The notes beneath the pieces were generated by a model. It made no database searches. It had not been told where the DNA came from and was given only the letters and a program-made list of their open reading frames with translations. A DNA stretch of 64,000 bases from Pseudomonadales bacterium (GTDB lineage Bacteria > Pseudomonadota > Gammaproteobacteria > Pseudomonadales > Azotimanducaceae). The first letter of the stretch is position 1. Every line of letters starts with the position of its first letter. The translations under genes and the position numbers were made by a program. Location: the NCBI GenBank assembly GCA_041395945.1, contig JAWKZN010000001.1, positions 1,984,001-2,048,000 on the forward strand. Direction: 5' to 3'. Below, in pieces: positions 45,305 to 54,143 of the stretch.

Positions 45305-46372
45305 CTAGAGAAACTCGTCGGCTTGCAGATCGAGCGCATGACGTGCATGGCGCCGGGCCATGGCAGTGAACATCTCGTCTCCGCGAGCGGTACGCTGGAC
45401 GAGCATCGATGCAACCACCGTGACCGGAAATCCGGCAAAGGCGGCGCGCCGATAATCACGCCAGCAGTCGTCCCACCCGTAATCGGACACACCGGCTGCA
45501 GCGAGTGCCGCATGGTAGTCATGAACCAGGCGCTGCTCCACGGGTTGCCGTACTTCCGGCAGCAGCCCGGCGCCCAGGAAGTAGGCAACGTCTGTCATGG
45601 GATTGCCCAGAGTGACGCTCTGCCAGTCAACGGTATAGACCGTCGCGGGCTCGGTAGACGCATCGATCAGCAGATTGTCCAGCCGGTAATCGATGTGAAC
45701 CAGTGAGAATGGCTCGCACAGCGGTCGCCCCAGCACATTCGGTGAATCGCCCACCGCTGCAATCAGGGCGGCTTCATCCGCACTCAATCGCGCACCGTAG
45801 CGCTCGAGGAACCCGGGAAGCTGCGCACGGTAGAGGGCGAGCAGCATCTCCCTGCCCGCCTCATCCGGCTCACCCAGCCAGTCGATGCCGCGCAGCGACG
45901 CATCACACCAGCTCGGAGCATGCAGACCCACGAGCCCCAGCACCGCTGCACGCGCGACGGCTGGAGAACAGCCTTTGAGCTGATCACCCTGCTGCGCCGG
46001 GGCAAGATCCTCGAGCAGGAGCGCGAACTCGGGGCCTTCGCCCTGGATGTCCGCGTAGAAGCAGCGGGGTGTCGGGATGCTCAGACGGGGTTTCAGCTCA
46101 CGATAGAAAGCCACTTCCTTGATGTAGTTGCGCAGCTGGACACCGGTAGCCCGGCTTAAGGGGTCATCCGAGGGGAATTTGCCAACCAGCGTTTGCGGTG
46201 CGTGAGGATCCTGGTGGACATCCAGTGTATAGCGGACACACTTACCGATCTGGCCGGTGCCGATCTGCGTTACACCGGTGATGTCCACCGTAACGTCAGG
46301 GAAGCCTTCGCTCCGCAACACCCGAGTGAGAAAATCCGCATCAATGCTGTCAGCAGTTGGAATCACCGACAT
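45305..46372 (-). CDS. CHK/ecdysteroid-kinase-like phosphotransferase
   Basis: A 355-residue kinase-like protein with FALLLEDLAPAQQGDQ, catalytic SLVHIDYRLDNLLI and metal-binding YTVDWQSVTLGNPMTDVAYFL. These motifs match the CHK/DUF1679-type family that phosphorylates small hydroxylated molecules such as sterols. The start ATG shares one base with the preceding stop (TGATG), so it is coupled to the LLM oxidoreductase. The substrate is unknown. Confidence 0.85.
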   Translation of the reverse strand: MSVIPTADSIDADFLTRVLRSEGFPDVTVDITGVTQIGTGQIGKCVRYTLDVHQDPHAPQTLVGKFPSDDPLSRATGVQLRNYIKEVAFYRELKPRLSIPTPRCFYADIQGEGPEFALLLEDLAPAQQGDQLKGCSPAVARAAVLGLVGLHAPSWCDASLRGIDWLGEPDEAGREMLLALYRAQLPGFLERYGARLSADEAALIAAVGDSPNVLGRPLCEPFSLVHIDYRLDNLLIDASTEPATVYTVDWQSVTLGNPMTDVAYFLGAGLLPEVRQPVEQRLVHDYHAALAAAGVSDYGWDDCWRDYRRAAFAGFPVTVVASMLVQRTARGDEMFTAMARRHARHALDLQADEFL

Positions 46373-47490
46373 CAGAGCAATGCTCCCCCTGGATTGGCGG
46401 GCAGTCGTTCGAACCGACCCGCTTCCCGGCGCAGCCGGTACTCGGACAGGATGGGCGCGAGTTCCCCAGGTGTGGCCCCATGCAGAATCACGCCGTCGCA
46501 GCCCAGATCGAACTGTGCCTGAATTTTTCTGACACAGGCCGCCGCATCGCCGGTGGCCGCGGCTTCAAGCCACCCTTCGGGAATCAGGGTGGCCACGTGT
46601 TCGAGCTGTTCGGTGGTCGCGAGGCCGTCGATGGCGCCCCGGAAGGTACGCACGAAATCATCCGCCCGGAATCGCGCCAGCACGGCTGGATCCCAGCGGT
46701 TCGTTTCAACCATCAGATCACCATAGGCCTGCAGGTAGGTTGCCATCCGTCCGACCAGCTTTTTCAGCCGCAGCGGAGACGGCAGATGGTCGCCTATGGT
46801 GGCGAAACAGGACCACACACGCACGGACCGGGGATCCCGACCTGCGGCCTCCGCTGCCCGGCGCACGGCCTGCACACAGCGGGCGGTGGTCTCATCGGTG
46901 AAAAAGGTATGCAGCACCACCGCGTCGAAGGCGCGACCACCGAGGGCGAGTGAATTCGGACCGAAGGCGGTGAAGGTCATCGGTATATGCTCGTGATATT
47001 CCGGACCCAACGACAGGTAAGGAAAGCGCCCGGCCGGACCGTCGTGGCCTACCACGGTTTCACCCCGCCAGATACGCCGCATGAGTGCCACGAAGTCTTC
47101 GATCTGGGCTGTCGTGATGCGCGGCAGTCCGTAGGCATCGAAGACCGGGCCGATTCCGCGTCCGAGTCCGAGGGAGAAACGGCCAGCGGTAAGCCGGTGC
47201 ATGGTCATGGCATAGGCGGCAGTCACCATCGGGTGACGGGTATTGTGATTGGTGGCCGCGGTGGCGATGCCGATTTCTTCAGACACAGCCCCCGCAGCGC
47301 CCGACAGGGTCGCAGCCTCCTTGACATTGAAGCGCTCGGAGATGAATACCGAGCCCACCCCGAGCCGCTCACCCTCCCGCACCTCGTCAATCAGATCCCG
47401 CGGCGATTTCGGTGCCCCTGCCAGCGTGTAGAAGCCGATCTCGCCCATTCGCTCATCAGGATTGCTGGCTTGTGATGTTGCACTTGTCAT
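46372..47490 (-). CDS. LLM-class F420-dependent oxidoreductase, TIGR03857-like
   Basis: A 372-residue luciferase-like enzyme beginning IGFYTLAGAPKSPRDLIDEV, with ATAATNHNTRHPM, GRFSLGLGRGI and GCDGVILHGATPGELAPIL. This subgroup is best known from mycobacteria, and also occurs in environmental Proteobacteria. It lies 41 bases after the fused CoA-transferase and is coupled to the CHK-like kinase, so it probably acts on the same CoA-linked compound. Confidence 0.85.
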   Translation of the reverse strand: MTSATSQASNPDERMGEIGFYTLAGAPKSPRDLIDEVREGERLGVGSVFISERFNVKEAATLSGAAGAVSEEIGIATAATNHNTRHPMVTAAYAMTMHRLTAGRFSLGLGRGIGPVFDAYGLPRITTAQIEDFVALMRRIWRGETVVGHDGPAGRFPYLSLGPEYHEHIPMTFTAFGPNSLALGGRAFDAVVLHTFFTDETTARCVQAVRRAAEAAGRDPRSVRVWSCFATIGDHLPSPLRLKKLVGRMATYLQAYGDLMVETNRWDPAVLARFRADDFVRTFRGAIDGLATTEQLEHVATLIPEGWLEAAATGDAAACVRKIQAQFDLGCDGVILHGATPGELAPILSEYRLRREAGRFERLPANPGGALL

Positions 47491-47531
47491 ACTCGTCTAC
47501 CTTCCCTGCGCGATATGTTACCGCTGTCTGC

Positions 47532-49943
47532 TCACGCCTGATTTTCAACACTGGTGGCGGCGGTCGGTCCGCTGCCGCTGATCTCCGCGGCCACCAGGGA
47601 TTCGTACTCCTGCGCGGACATGCCCAGCAGACGCTCGAACACCCGGAAGGAGTGCTGCCCCTGCAGCGGAGCCGCGGAACGTACCACACCCGGTGTCCGG
47701 GAGTAGTGCACGGGTACACCCGATTGCCAGTGACTGCCTGCTTCCTCGTGTTCAACCCGCACCATGTGTCCGCGCGCCCGGAGCAGCACGTCTTCTGCCA
47801 CTTCCTGCGCATCCAGCACCGGCGCTGCGGGGATTCCCCGATTGAGCAGTTCGGTAGTCAGCACCCGTTTATCGAACCCCCGCGTCACCGCTGCAATGGC
47901 CTGCTCCAGCTCGGCCTCCCGGATCTTTCTTTCGCCTGCCAGACAGGAGCGGAAGCCTTCGAGCGCAAGCAGATCACAGAGTTCGTCCCACTGGGTATCC
48001 GACTCTACCGCAATGGCGATCCACTGATCTTCACCCTGCGCAGGGTATATCCCCTGGGGAGCATGCAGCGGATGACGGTTTCCCTGAGGGCCGCGCACCG
48101 ATCCGTTCAGGGCATATTCAAGCCAGGCATCGCCGATGAAGGTAAAATTCGCCTCCTGCATCGAAAGATCGATGTACTGCCCCTCTCCAGTGCGGTCCCG
48201 ATGCAGCAGTGCCAGCGCGATGGCAGCGAAACCGCAAAGACCGGCCACCGGGTCCGGGTACATCTGTCCGGAATTGAGCGGATCGCCGTCCGGATAGCCG
48301 AGCAGCGCGGACATGCCGGAAGAAGGCTCGATGGTACCGCCGATTCCCGGCACCCTGGACCAGGGCCCTGTCGCCCCATAGGCCGACAGGCTCGCCATCA
48401 CCAGATCGGGCCGGATCTGCGCAAGCGAGTCGTAGTCGAGCCCCAGGTTACCCATCACCCGGGGGGAAAAATTCTCCGCAACGAAATCCACATGCGCAAC
48501 CAGTCCGCGGAAGATTTCAACCCCTCTGTGTGTACTCAGATCCAGGGTGATGCACTCTTTGTTGAGGTTGACCGAGTTGTAGAGTGGACTCAGGTTCCAG
48601 GCATGTTTCGCGTTCGGGGCTTCCTGCAGTCGCTTTGGAATCGGGTTCTGATAGGTGCCACGCCAGCTGTCGAGTCGCCCCCGCACTTCGAGCTGTATGA
48701 CTTCTGCCCCGAGCAGCGCCAGCAGTTCGGTGGCATAGGTGCCCGCCCAGGCCTGGGTCAGCACCAGGCCCCGGAATCCACTCAGGGGACCGCCGCCTGT
48801 TGCGCCGCTGTCTGCTCCGTGCCGAACCGGTCGGGTGCCGATCACATCGTCGGTTTCAAAGCGGGGTGCACAACCGCCCGCCGGGACCGCTTCCCTTTCG
48901 ACGTGCCAGGCGCTGCGTCCCATGCGGGCGAAGGGTCCGGGATAGCGCAACCCTGAAGGAGCTTCCCGGAAAAAAGACCTGGCCAGAAACTGGGGATTGC
49001 TGCCCAGTTCATCCATACGCAGAACCGGACCGGCAATCACCCGCTCAGCTCCCAGCGCCTCGAACAGCGCCATGCGTTTCCACCCTGACAGTGCCGCAGA
49101 GAGTCTGTCCGCGAATCGCTCTTTCAGCTTCGGCCGCAGTCCGGCCTGCTGCAGTTCCTTGTCATCGGCCAGATCCGGCAGCCCCAGAATGCGCATCGCC
49201 TTGATCCAGAACACCGGACGGGAGATCGTCAACGCGAAGAAGCCGTCTGCGACCGGCACCGGTCCATCGTTGACATCCCGGGCTTCCTTGCGGGGCCAGA
49301 TAAATCCTGAATACTGATAGCGCAGCGGTGCGGGTGCAGCGGTCGAAACCAGGACTTCGAGTTCAGCCACATCGATGATCTGCCCGGGAGCATCATTCGC
49401 AAGCTGTTCTGTGAGTGCGCAGAGCACACTCCCGAAGGCCAGCATGCCCGCCTGGCAGGACGCCTGATAGCCACTGGCCTTGAGCGGCGAACGGTCTTTG
49501 AGCCCGTTCACCGACGCCCACCCCGAGCGCGCATTCGCAGTGAGATCATTACCGGGCAGCCGCGACCGTTCGCCATCCTGCCCATGCGCGGTGATCGCAC
49601 ACACCAGCGCCCGCGGATTCAGCGCAAGGATCGCAGCCGCATCCAGCGCATCGCCCGGCAGTGCATTGGTCACCACGATGTGCGCACTACCCACCAGTGC
49701 ATCGATCGCCTTGGCTGGAGCGGTCGCCGGTACACTGGCCTTGTTCGCCAGAAAATACCGCGCCGCGATACTCGCGCCCGCCCTGTCGAACGGCGGATGA
49801 CTCCGCAGCGGATGCCCGTCCTCATCTTCGACGCACACCACCTCCGCCCCGAAATCCGCCAGCAACCGGCTGCACCACGCCGTCGACACCCTCGACCCCA
49901 GATCGAGTACCCGAATTCCATCCAGCGTAAATGTCGGTTTCAA
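47532..49943 (-). CDS. Fused double family III CoA-transferase (CaiB/BaiF x2)
   Basis: An 803-residue protein with two tandem CoA-transferase III modules: residues about 1-370 (GIRVLDLGSRVS, then EVVCVEDEDGHP) and about 385-790 (GLVLTQAWAGTYATELLALLGAEVIQLE, DLVMASLSAYGATGPW, YIDLSMQEANF). Single-domain members are about 400 residues. The aspartate expected for catalysis fits the second module better than the first, where IIDVAELE is seen. TTG at 49943 has GGGGAGGA seven bases upstream; another TTG at 49976 is in frame. It is the first gene of a run including LLM, kinase and amidohydrolase. Confidence 0.88.
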   Translation of the reverse strand: MKPTFTLDGIRVLDLGSRVSTAWCSRLLADFGAEVVCVEDEDGHPLRSHPPFDRAGASIAARYFLANKASVPATAPAKAIDALVGSAHIVVTNALPGDALDAAAILALNPRALVCAITAHGQDGERSRLPGNDLTANARSGWASVNGLKDRSPLKASGYQASCQAGMLAFGSVLCALTEQLANDAPGQIIDVAELEVLVSTAAPAPLRYQYSGFIWPRKEARDVNDGPVPVADGFFALTISRPVFWIKAMRILGLPDLADDKELQQAGLRPKLKERFADRLSAALSGWKRMALFEALGAERVIAGPVLRMDELGSNPQFLARSFFREAPSGLRYPGPFARMGRSAWHVEREAVPAGGCAPRFETDDVIGTRPVRHGADSGATGGGPLSGFRGLVLTQAWAGTYATELLALLGAEVIQLEVRGRLDSWRGTYQNPIPKRLQEAPNAKHAWNLSPLYNSVNLNKECITLDLSTHRGVEIFRGLVAHVDFVAENFSPRVMGNLGLDYDSLAQIRPDLVMASLSAYGATGPWSRVPGIGGTIEPSSGMSALLGYPDGDPLNSGQMYPDPVAGLCGFAAIALALLHRDRTGEGQYIDLSMQEANFTFIGDAWLEYALNGSVRGPQGNRHPLHAPQGIYPAQGEDQWIAIAVESDTQWDELCDLLALEGFRSCLAGERKIREAELEQAIAAVTRGFDKRVLTTELLNRGIPAAPVLDAQEVAEDVLLRARGHMVRVEHEEAGSHWQSGVPVHYSRTPGVVRSAAPLQGQHSFRVFERLLGMSAQEYESLVAAEISGSGPTAATSVENQA

Positions 49944-49950
49944 GCTCAAC

Positions 49951-49958
49951 TCCTCCCC
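49951..49958 (-). promoter_or_regulatory. Shine-Dalgarno fixing a TTG start of the fused CoA-transferase
   Basis: GGGGAGGA on the minus strand with a 7-base spacer to TTG at 49943. It lies inside the longer frame from 49976, which argues for the shorter protein. Confidence 0.7.
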
Positions 49959-50034
49959 GATCACTACTCTAGTCAATAACTAACCCGAACTGAAACTCCA
50001 TGACCCACCACCCAACCCACGGGAGATCATCGAT

Positions 50035-50176
50035 GCCGGTGGTGGACAGGGGTGTGCTCGGACCTCGCGCAGCCCGTCCCGGGTGCCGCCGCTCTGCGGA
50101 CTTGCCCCGAAGCGGGTCAATCCGCTGCCGCGGCGCTGCGCTACACGGTCCGAGCACACCCCTGTCCACCACCGGC
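50035..50176 (-). repeat. Palindromic intergenic element, copy D (30-bp perfect arms)
   Basis: Arms 50035-50064 and 50147-50176 are perfectly complementary over 30 bp. The 82-base interior has the core hairpin at 50096-50125: GCGGA/TCCGC, TTG/CAA and CCCG/CGGG around AAG. Its minus strand reads GATTGACCCGC. GCGCTACACGGTCCG spans the edge of the right arm. It fills much of the divergent gap between the CoA-transferase and serine hydrolase starts (49944-50263), where no other feature is seen. Confidence 0.88.
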
Positions 50177-50263
50177 CTGCTGGATCTTCGGTTCTGGTTG
50201 GCGGTTCGTGACAGTGTTCATTCAGGTTGATAGGCTCGGCGGCTCATTGCGAGGGCGAGAATC

Positions 50264-51478
50264 ATGCGGGAAGTAAGGGCGGAAGCAGCGGGGTTTTCGG
50301 CGTCGCGGCTGGAGCGGATTACCGAGCATTTGGAGCGCAACTACATCGACACCGGGCGGATCGTCGGTGCCCAGGTGGCGGTGGCGCGACATGGTGAACT
50401 CGCCTACTGGCGGAATTTCGGACTGCGGGATCGGGAGCGGGCGCTGCCCATGGCAGATGACACCATCTTCCGGATCTACTCGATGACGAAACCCATTACC
50501 TCGATCGCACTCATGCAGCTCTACGAACGGGGCATGTTTCAGCTGAACGATCCGATTCATCGGGTTTTGCCGGGCTGGCGGGATCAGCAGGTTTATGTGT
50601 CGGGAGAGGGCGAGGAAATGGAGTTGCAGCCGGCCACCCGGCCGGTGACATTCCGCCACGTACTCAGCCATACAGCAGGACTGTCGTATGGTGCGACAAG
50701 ACATCCGGTCGACAGGTTGTACCGCAAAGCGGGCGTACGCCGGGACGACGGGGAAACCCTCGAGACCTTCACCAACAAGCTCGCCCGGCTGCCGCTGTTT
50801 TTCGAACCGGGGACACGCTGGATGTACTCCTACGCAACCGACGTCTGCGGTCGACTGGTCGAAGTGCTGTCCGGGCAGACACTGGATCGCTACTTCGCAG
50901 AACACCTGTTTGAACCACTCGGCATGCGGGATACCGCCTTCCACATCGATGCTGCAAAAACCCGGCGCTTCGCTGCCAACTATCAGCGACGCCCGGATAA
51001 GAGCCTGGAACTGATCGACGATCCTCTGCAGTCCAGCTACGCCCAGGCGCCGAGCTTCCTTTCCGGCGGCGGCGGACTCACCGGTACGACGGCCGACTAC
51101 CTGAGATTCTGCGAGATGCTGCGTGGTCAGGGCGAACTGGACGGCCAGCGCATCATCGGCTCCCGCACCCTGGATCTGATGACCCGTAATCACCTGCCCG
51201 GCGAGGGTGAGCTGTCAGACCTGGCCATCGGTGCCTTCTCGGAAACCGCCTACGAAGGCGTGGGCTTCGGTCTGGGGTTCGCCATGACCCTGGATGCTGT
51301 TGCGGCGGGCGGGATCGGTGAAGGCGACTACTACTGGGGAGGTGCTGCTTCGACCATTTTCTGGGTGGACCCGGAGGAAGACCTTGCGGCGGTGTTCATG
51401 ACTCAGCTCATGCCTTCGGCCACCTTCAACTTCCGCGGTCAGCTGAAGAACATCCTCTACGGAGCGATGGAGGATTAG
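50264..51478 (+). CDS. Serine hydrolase of the beta-lactamase/class C esterase family
   Basis: A 404-residue protein with SMTK (Ser-x-x-Lys nucleophile, about residue 73), a tyrosine motif in WMYSYATDVCGR, and SGGGGLTGTTADYLRF. The third motif is not a standard KTG. No signal peptide is visible, so a cytoplasmic esterase such as EstB is more likely than a periplasmic beta-lactamase. Its end overlaps the convergent MaoC gene by 4 bases. Confidence 0.9.
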   Translation: MREVRAEAAGFSASRLERITEHLERNYIDTGRIVGAQVAVARHGELAYWRNFGLRDRERALPMADDTIFRIYSMTKPITSIALMQLYERGMFQLNDPIHRVLPGWRDQQVYVSGEGEEMELQPATRPVTFRHVLSHTAGLSYGATRHPVDRLYRKAGVRRDDGETLETFTNKLARLPLFFEPGTRWMYSYATDVCGRLVEVLSGQTLDRYFAEHLFEPLGMRDTAFHIDAAKTRRFAANYQRRPDKSLELIDDPLQSSYAQAPSFLSGGGGLTGTTADYLRFCEMLRGQGELDGQRIIGSRTLDLMTRNHLPGEGELSDLAIGAFSETAYEGVGFGLGFAMTLDAVAAGGIGEGDYYWGGAASTIFWVDPEEDLAAVFMTQLMPSATFNFRGQLKNILYGAMED

Positions 51479-52281
51479 GCAGCCTCTGCGCTACTCCGGG
51501 CATTGATCCGTGCCTCGGTGAGCACCTTGCCACTGTCCGCCTGGCGCAGACAGATCGCGTCCTGCTCCGCGCTGATCGCTACCTCGAAGGTCTCATCCCA
51601 GAAAATCGGGCGTCGGAAAAAGATATCCAGATCCAGCAGACCGGGTACGTCCTGAGACCAGAGAGCGGCCATCAGATAATGCACGCCCATCCCGCCGCCG
51701 ATCAGTGGCGCACGGAAGCCGGCGCGGTTGGCGGCCGCCATATCGTAATGAATGCTGTTGCCTTCGGAACTGTAAGCCACCACCTGCTCTGGTGTGAGCC
51801 GATGCCGGGCCAGGGTCTGCAGTTTCGTTTCCGCCTCAATCACCGGTTGCGGGCGGTCACCTGCGCCGGAAGTCCCCGTCTTTGACGGATCCGGTTTGAG
51901 GGAGCGGCGCCGGGCGCCGATGACTCGCCCACCCTGGGCGTCTTCGAACCAGACATCGGTATCGATCGTCCAGCCTCGGGGTACCGGCGTGACGGCGGTA
52001 ATCACCCCGCATACCCTGAGCGATTCACCCAGCGCAACCGGTCGGTACTGAACCAGCGACTGCAGCATGTTGACGTTGCCTTCTGCGCTGATACCACTGC
52101 GGATACCGGCATGGATGCCAAGACCGATATAGAAGGAAGGATCCACGCAGCCGCCGAAAATCTCTGGAGAGATTCCGCACGCGCGGAGCTTCTCGTGCTG
52201 ATATTCGGGTGTCACCAGCACCTCGTCAGGCTCATACTCAAAGCCTGCTTCCGGCTCCCGCCACTTCATGTCCCGGCTCAT
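51475..52281 (-). CDS. MaoC-like double-hotdog protein
   Basis: A 268-residue protein with an N-terminal hotdog-like half (PSFYIGLGIHAG, then MLQSLVQYRPVALGESLRV) and a C-terminal MaoC-like half (VVAYSSEGNSIHYDMAAANRAGFRAPLIGGGMGVHYL). It probably hydrates or dehydrates an acyl-CoA. ATG at 52281 has a perfect AGGAGG six bases upstream; the open frame continuing to 53121 is antisense to the isocitrate dehydrogenase gene and not real. Confidence 0.88.
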   Translation of the reverse strand: MSRDMKWREPEAGFEYEPDEVLVTPEYQHEKLRACGISPEIFGGCVDPSFYIGLGIHAGIRSGISAEGNVNMLQSLVQYRPVALGESLRVCGVITAVTPVPRGWTIDTDVWFEDAQGGRVIGARRRSLKPDPSKTGTSGAGDRPQPVIEAETKLQTLARHRLTPEQVVAYSSEGNSIHYDMAAANRAGFRAPLIGGGMGVHYLMAALWSQDVPGLLDLDIFFRRPIFWDETFEVAISAEQDAICLRQADSGKVLTEARINARSSAEAA

Positions 52282-52287
52282 ACGCAA

Positions 52288-52293
52288 CCTCCT
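52288..52293 (-). promoter_or_regulatory. Shine-Dalgarno deciding the MaoC-like start
   Basis: AGGAGG with a 6-base spacer to ATG at 52281 on the minus strand. It rules out the long antisense extension. Confidence 0.8.
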
Positions 52294-52335
52294 GCGTGGT
52301 AGTCTTGCACTTTGCCATTCCAGCGGAAAGAGTTC

Positions 52336-53358
52336 ATGCCAAAACGCAAGGTCGTGCTGATACCGGGCGACGGAATAGGACCCGAGATTACCGATGCGGT
52401 CCTCAAGGTTCTCGACGCAGCCGGAGTTTCCATCGACTGGGTCCGAAGAAACGCCGGACTGGCTGCCCTGGAGGAAGGCACAGACGTCCTGCCTGAAAGC
52501 ACCATCGAAGCGATCGAACATCATTCGGTGGCGTTGAAGGGCCCCTGCACGACCCCGGTCGGCGATGGGTTCGCTTCGGTGAACGTGCAGTTGCGCAAAC
52601 GTTTTGAACTCTACGCAGCCGTGCGGCCCGTGCGGAATCTGCCCGGCGTGGAAACCCGCTTCGACGGCGTGGACATCATCATCATCCGGGAAAATACCGA
52701 AGGCCTGTACAGCGGTGTGGAAAACGAGATCACCCCCGGTGTGGTGATGAGCATGAAGGTCGCAACCGAAGCAGGCTGTCTGCGCATCGCACACTGGGCC
52801 TTCCGCTTCGCCACTCAGCGCCAGCGTAAAAAAATCACCGTATTCCACAAAGCCAACATCATGAAAATGACCGATGGTCTGTTTCTGCGCTGTGCGGATC
52901 AGGTGCACAAACACGAGTATCCGAACATCGAGTACGAAACGGCCATCATCGATGCAGGCTCCATGCGCCTTGTGCAGAATCCCGGCCAGTTCGACATCCT
53001 GCTGCTGGAAAACCTCTACGGAGATGTGGTGAGTGACCTGTGCGCCGGACTGGTCGGCGGGCTCGGTGTGGTGCCGGGTGCGAACTTCGGTGATCACGCA
53101 GCCATCTTCGAAGCCGTGCATGGCTCAGCGCCGGATATCGCCGGCAAAGGAGTTGCGAATCCCCTGGCCCTGCTGATGTCTGCGGTGATGATGCTCAACT
53201 ACCTGGCAGAGGTGGATGAGCAACCCGAATTCTCCAGGGCCGCCGCCCGTATCAAGAAAGCCTACGACCAGGCCCTGCTGGACGGCGCCCGAACCCGGGA
53301 CCTCGGCGGCGAACTGGGTACCGATGCGTTTGCGGATGCGGTCATCGCCAGGCTCTAG
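52336..53358 (+). CDS. NAD-type isocitrate/isopropylmalate dehydrogenase family, probably NAD-isocitrate dehydrogenase
   Basis: A 340-residue beta-decarboxylating dehydrogenase: LIPGDGIGPEI, KGPCTTPVGDGFASVN, RPVRNLPGVETRF, IIIRENTEGLYSGVEN, ENLYGDVVSDLCAGLVGGLG and EAVHGSAPDIAGKG. The RENTEGLYSG and TPVG segments fit NAD-dependent isocitrate dehydrogenases better than LeuB. ATG at 52336 has GGAAAG upstream; an in-frame ATG at 52312 is less likely. It shares a direction and a 20-base gap with the exported methyltransferase gene. Confidence 0.9.
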   Translation: MPKRKVVLIPGDGIGPEITDAVLKVLDAAGVSIDWVRRNAGLAALEEGTDVLPESTIEAIEHHSVALKGPCTTPVGDGFASVNVQLRKRFELYAAVRPVRNLPGVETRFDGVDIIIIRENTEGLYSGVENEITPGVVMSMKVATEAGCLRIAHWAFRFATQRQRKKITVFHKANIMKMTDGLFLRCADQVHKHEYPNIEYETAIIDAGSMRLVQNPGQFDILLLENLYGDVVSDLCAGLVGGLGVVPGANFGDHAAIFEAVHGSAPDIAGKGVANPLALLMSAVMMLNYLAEVDEQPEFSRAAARIKKAYDQALLDGARTRDLGGELGTDAFADAVIARL

Positions 53359-53378
53359 CAATCCTCCGGTCACCCATC

Positions 53379-54143
53379 ATGAGACCGCTGATTGTCGTTG
53401 CCGCCGTCCTGCTGCTCGGCGCAACCGCGGGGACAGAGGCATCCCCGGCACGCAGCGCGGCGGACCTCGAGCGCGACAGAAGCAGTCAACCCTTTGCGGT
53501 ATTGGACTTCATCGGACTCGAACCCGGTATGCGGGCACTGGATGTCTTTGCCGGAGACGGCTACTACAGCGAGGTGATGGCCGGCATCGTCGGGCGCGAT
53601 GGCCACGTCTACCTTCACAACAGCCTGGGTTCAGCCAGGTCCCTGGCGCGGATGCAGCAGCGTCTGGCGGCTGGACGACTGCCGAACGTCGAGCCTCTGG
53701 TGCAGGACCTGGACCAGCTGCTGATTCCCGGGTCGAGTCTCGACCTGGTGTTGCTCGTGAAGGTGTTCCACGACTTCTACTATGCCAATCATGGCTGGCG
53801 CATCGCACCGGATCCGGCGCTGAAAACACTCTACCGGCTGCTGAAACCCGGTGGCATATTCGGAATCGTCGATCATGTCGCCCGGGCCGGTACCGGCCCG
53901 GCGGCGGCACAGGTTCTACACAGGGTGGACCCGGTATTTGTCTGCACCGAGATGCAGCGCCTGGGATTCCGCTTCGAAGGCGCCTCGCAACTGCTCAGCA
54001 ACCCCCGGGATCCCCTCGACATACCGGTCTTCCAGGCCGAAGTGCGCGGGAACACCGCGCGCTTTGTACACCGCTACCGGAAACCGGCAGCGGATGAGCT
54101 CCCTACTGAGTCGAAAGACTGTGGTCGATTGGCCGGTAGCTGA
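53379..54143 (+). CDS. Signal-peptide-bearing SAM methyltransferase-like protein
   Basis: A 254-residue protein. A Sec signal peptide (LIVVAAVLLLGATAGTEA) precedes a class I methyltransferase fold: MRALDVFAGDGYYSEVMAG, VYLHNS, and DLVLLVKVFHDFYY with LLKPGGIFGIVDHV. COG4798-type predicted methyltransferases share this export signal. SAM is not known in the periplasm, so activity there is unexplained. Its last 41 bases overlap the convergent SYLF gene. Confidence 0.84.
   Translation: MRPLIVVAAVLLLGATAGTEASPARSAADLERDRSSQPFAVLDFIGLEPGMRALDVFAGDGYYSEVMAGIVGRDGHVYLHNSLGSARSLARMQQRLAAGRLPNVEPLVQDLDQLLIPGSSLDLVLLVKVFHDFYYANHGWRIAPDPALKTLYRLLKPGGIFGIVDHVARAGTGPAAAQVLHRVDPVFVCTEMQRLGFRFEGASQLLSNPRDPLDIPVFQAEVRGNTARFVHRYRKPAADELPTESKDCGRLAGS

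Noticed and set aside
43020..50176. Palindromic elements as integron attC sites
   Set aside because: No GTTRRRY/RYYYAAC core sites at the arm ends, no integrase or cassette-like gene array, and the conserved part is central rather than terminal.
50264..51478. AmpC-type beta-lactamase
   Set aside because: No signal peptide and no standard KTG motif; a cytoplasmic class C-type esterase fits better.
52282..53121. Continuation of the MaoC-like frame to 53121
   Set aside because: It is antisense to the isocitrate dehydrogenase gene. A perfect AGGAGG fixes the start at 52281.
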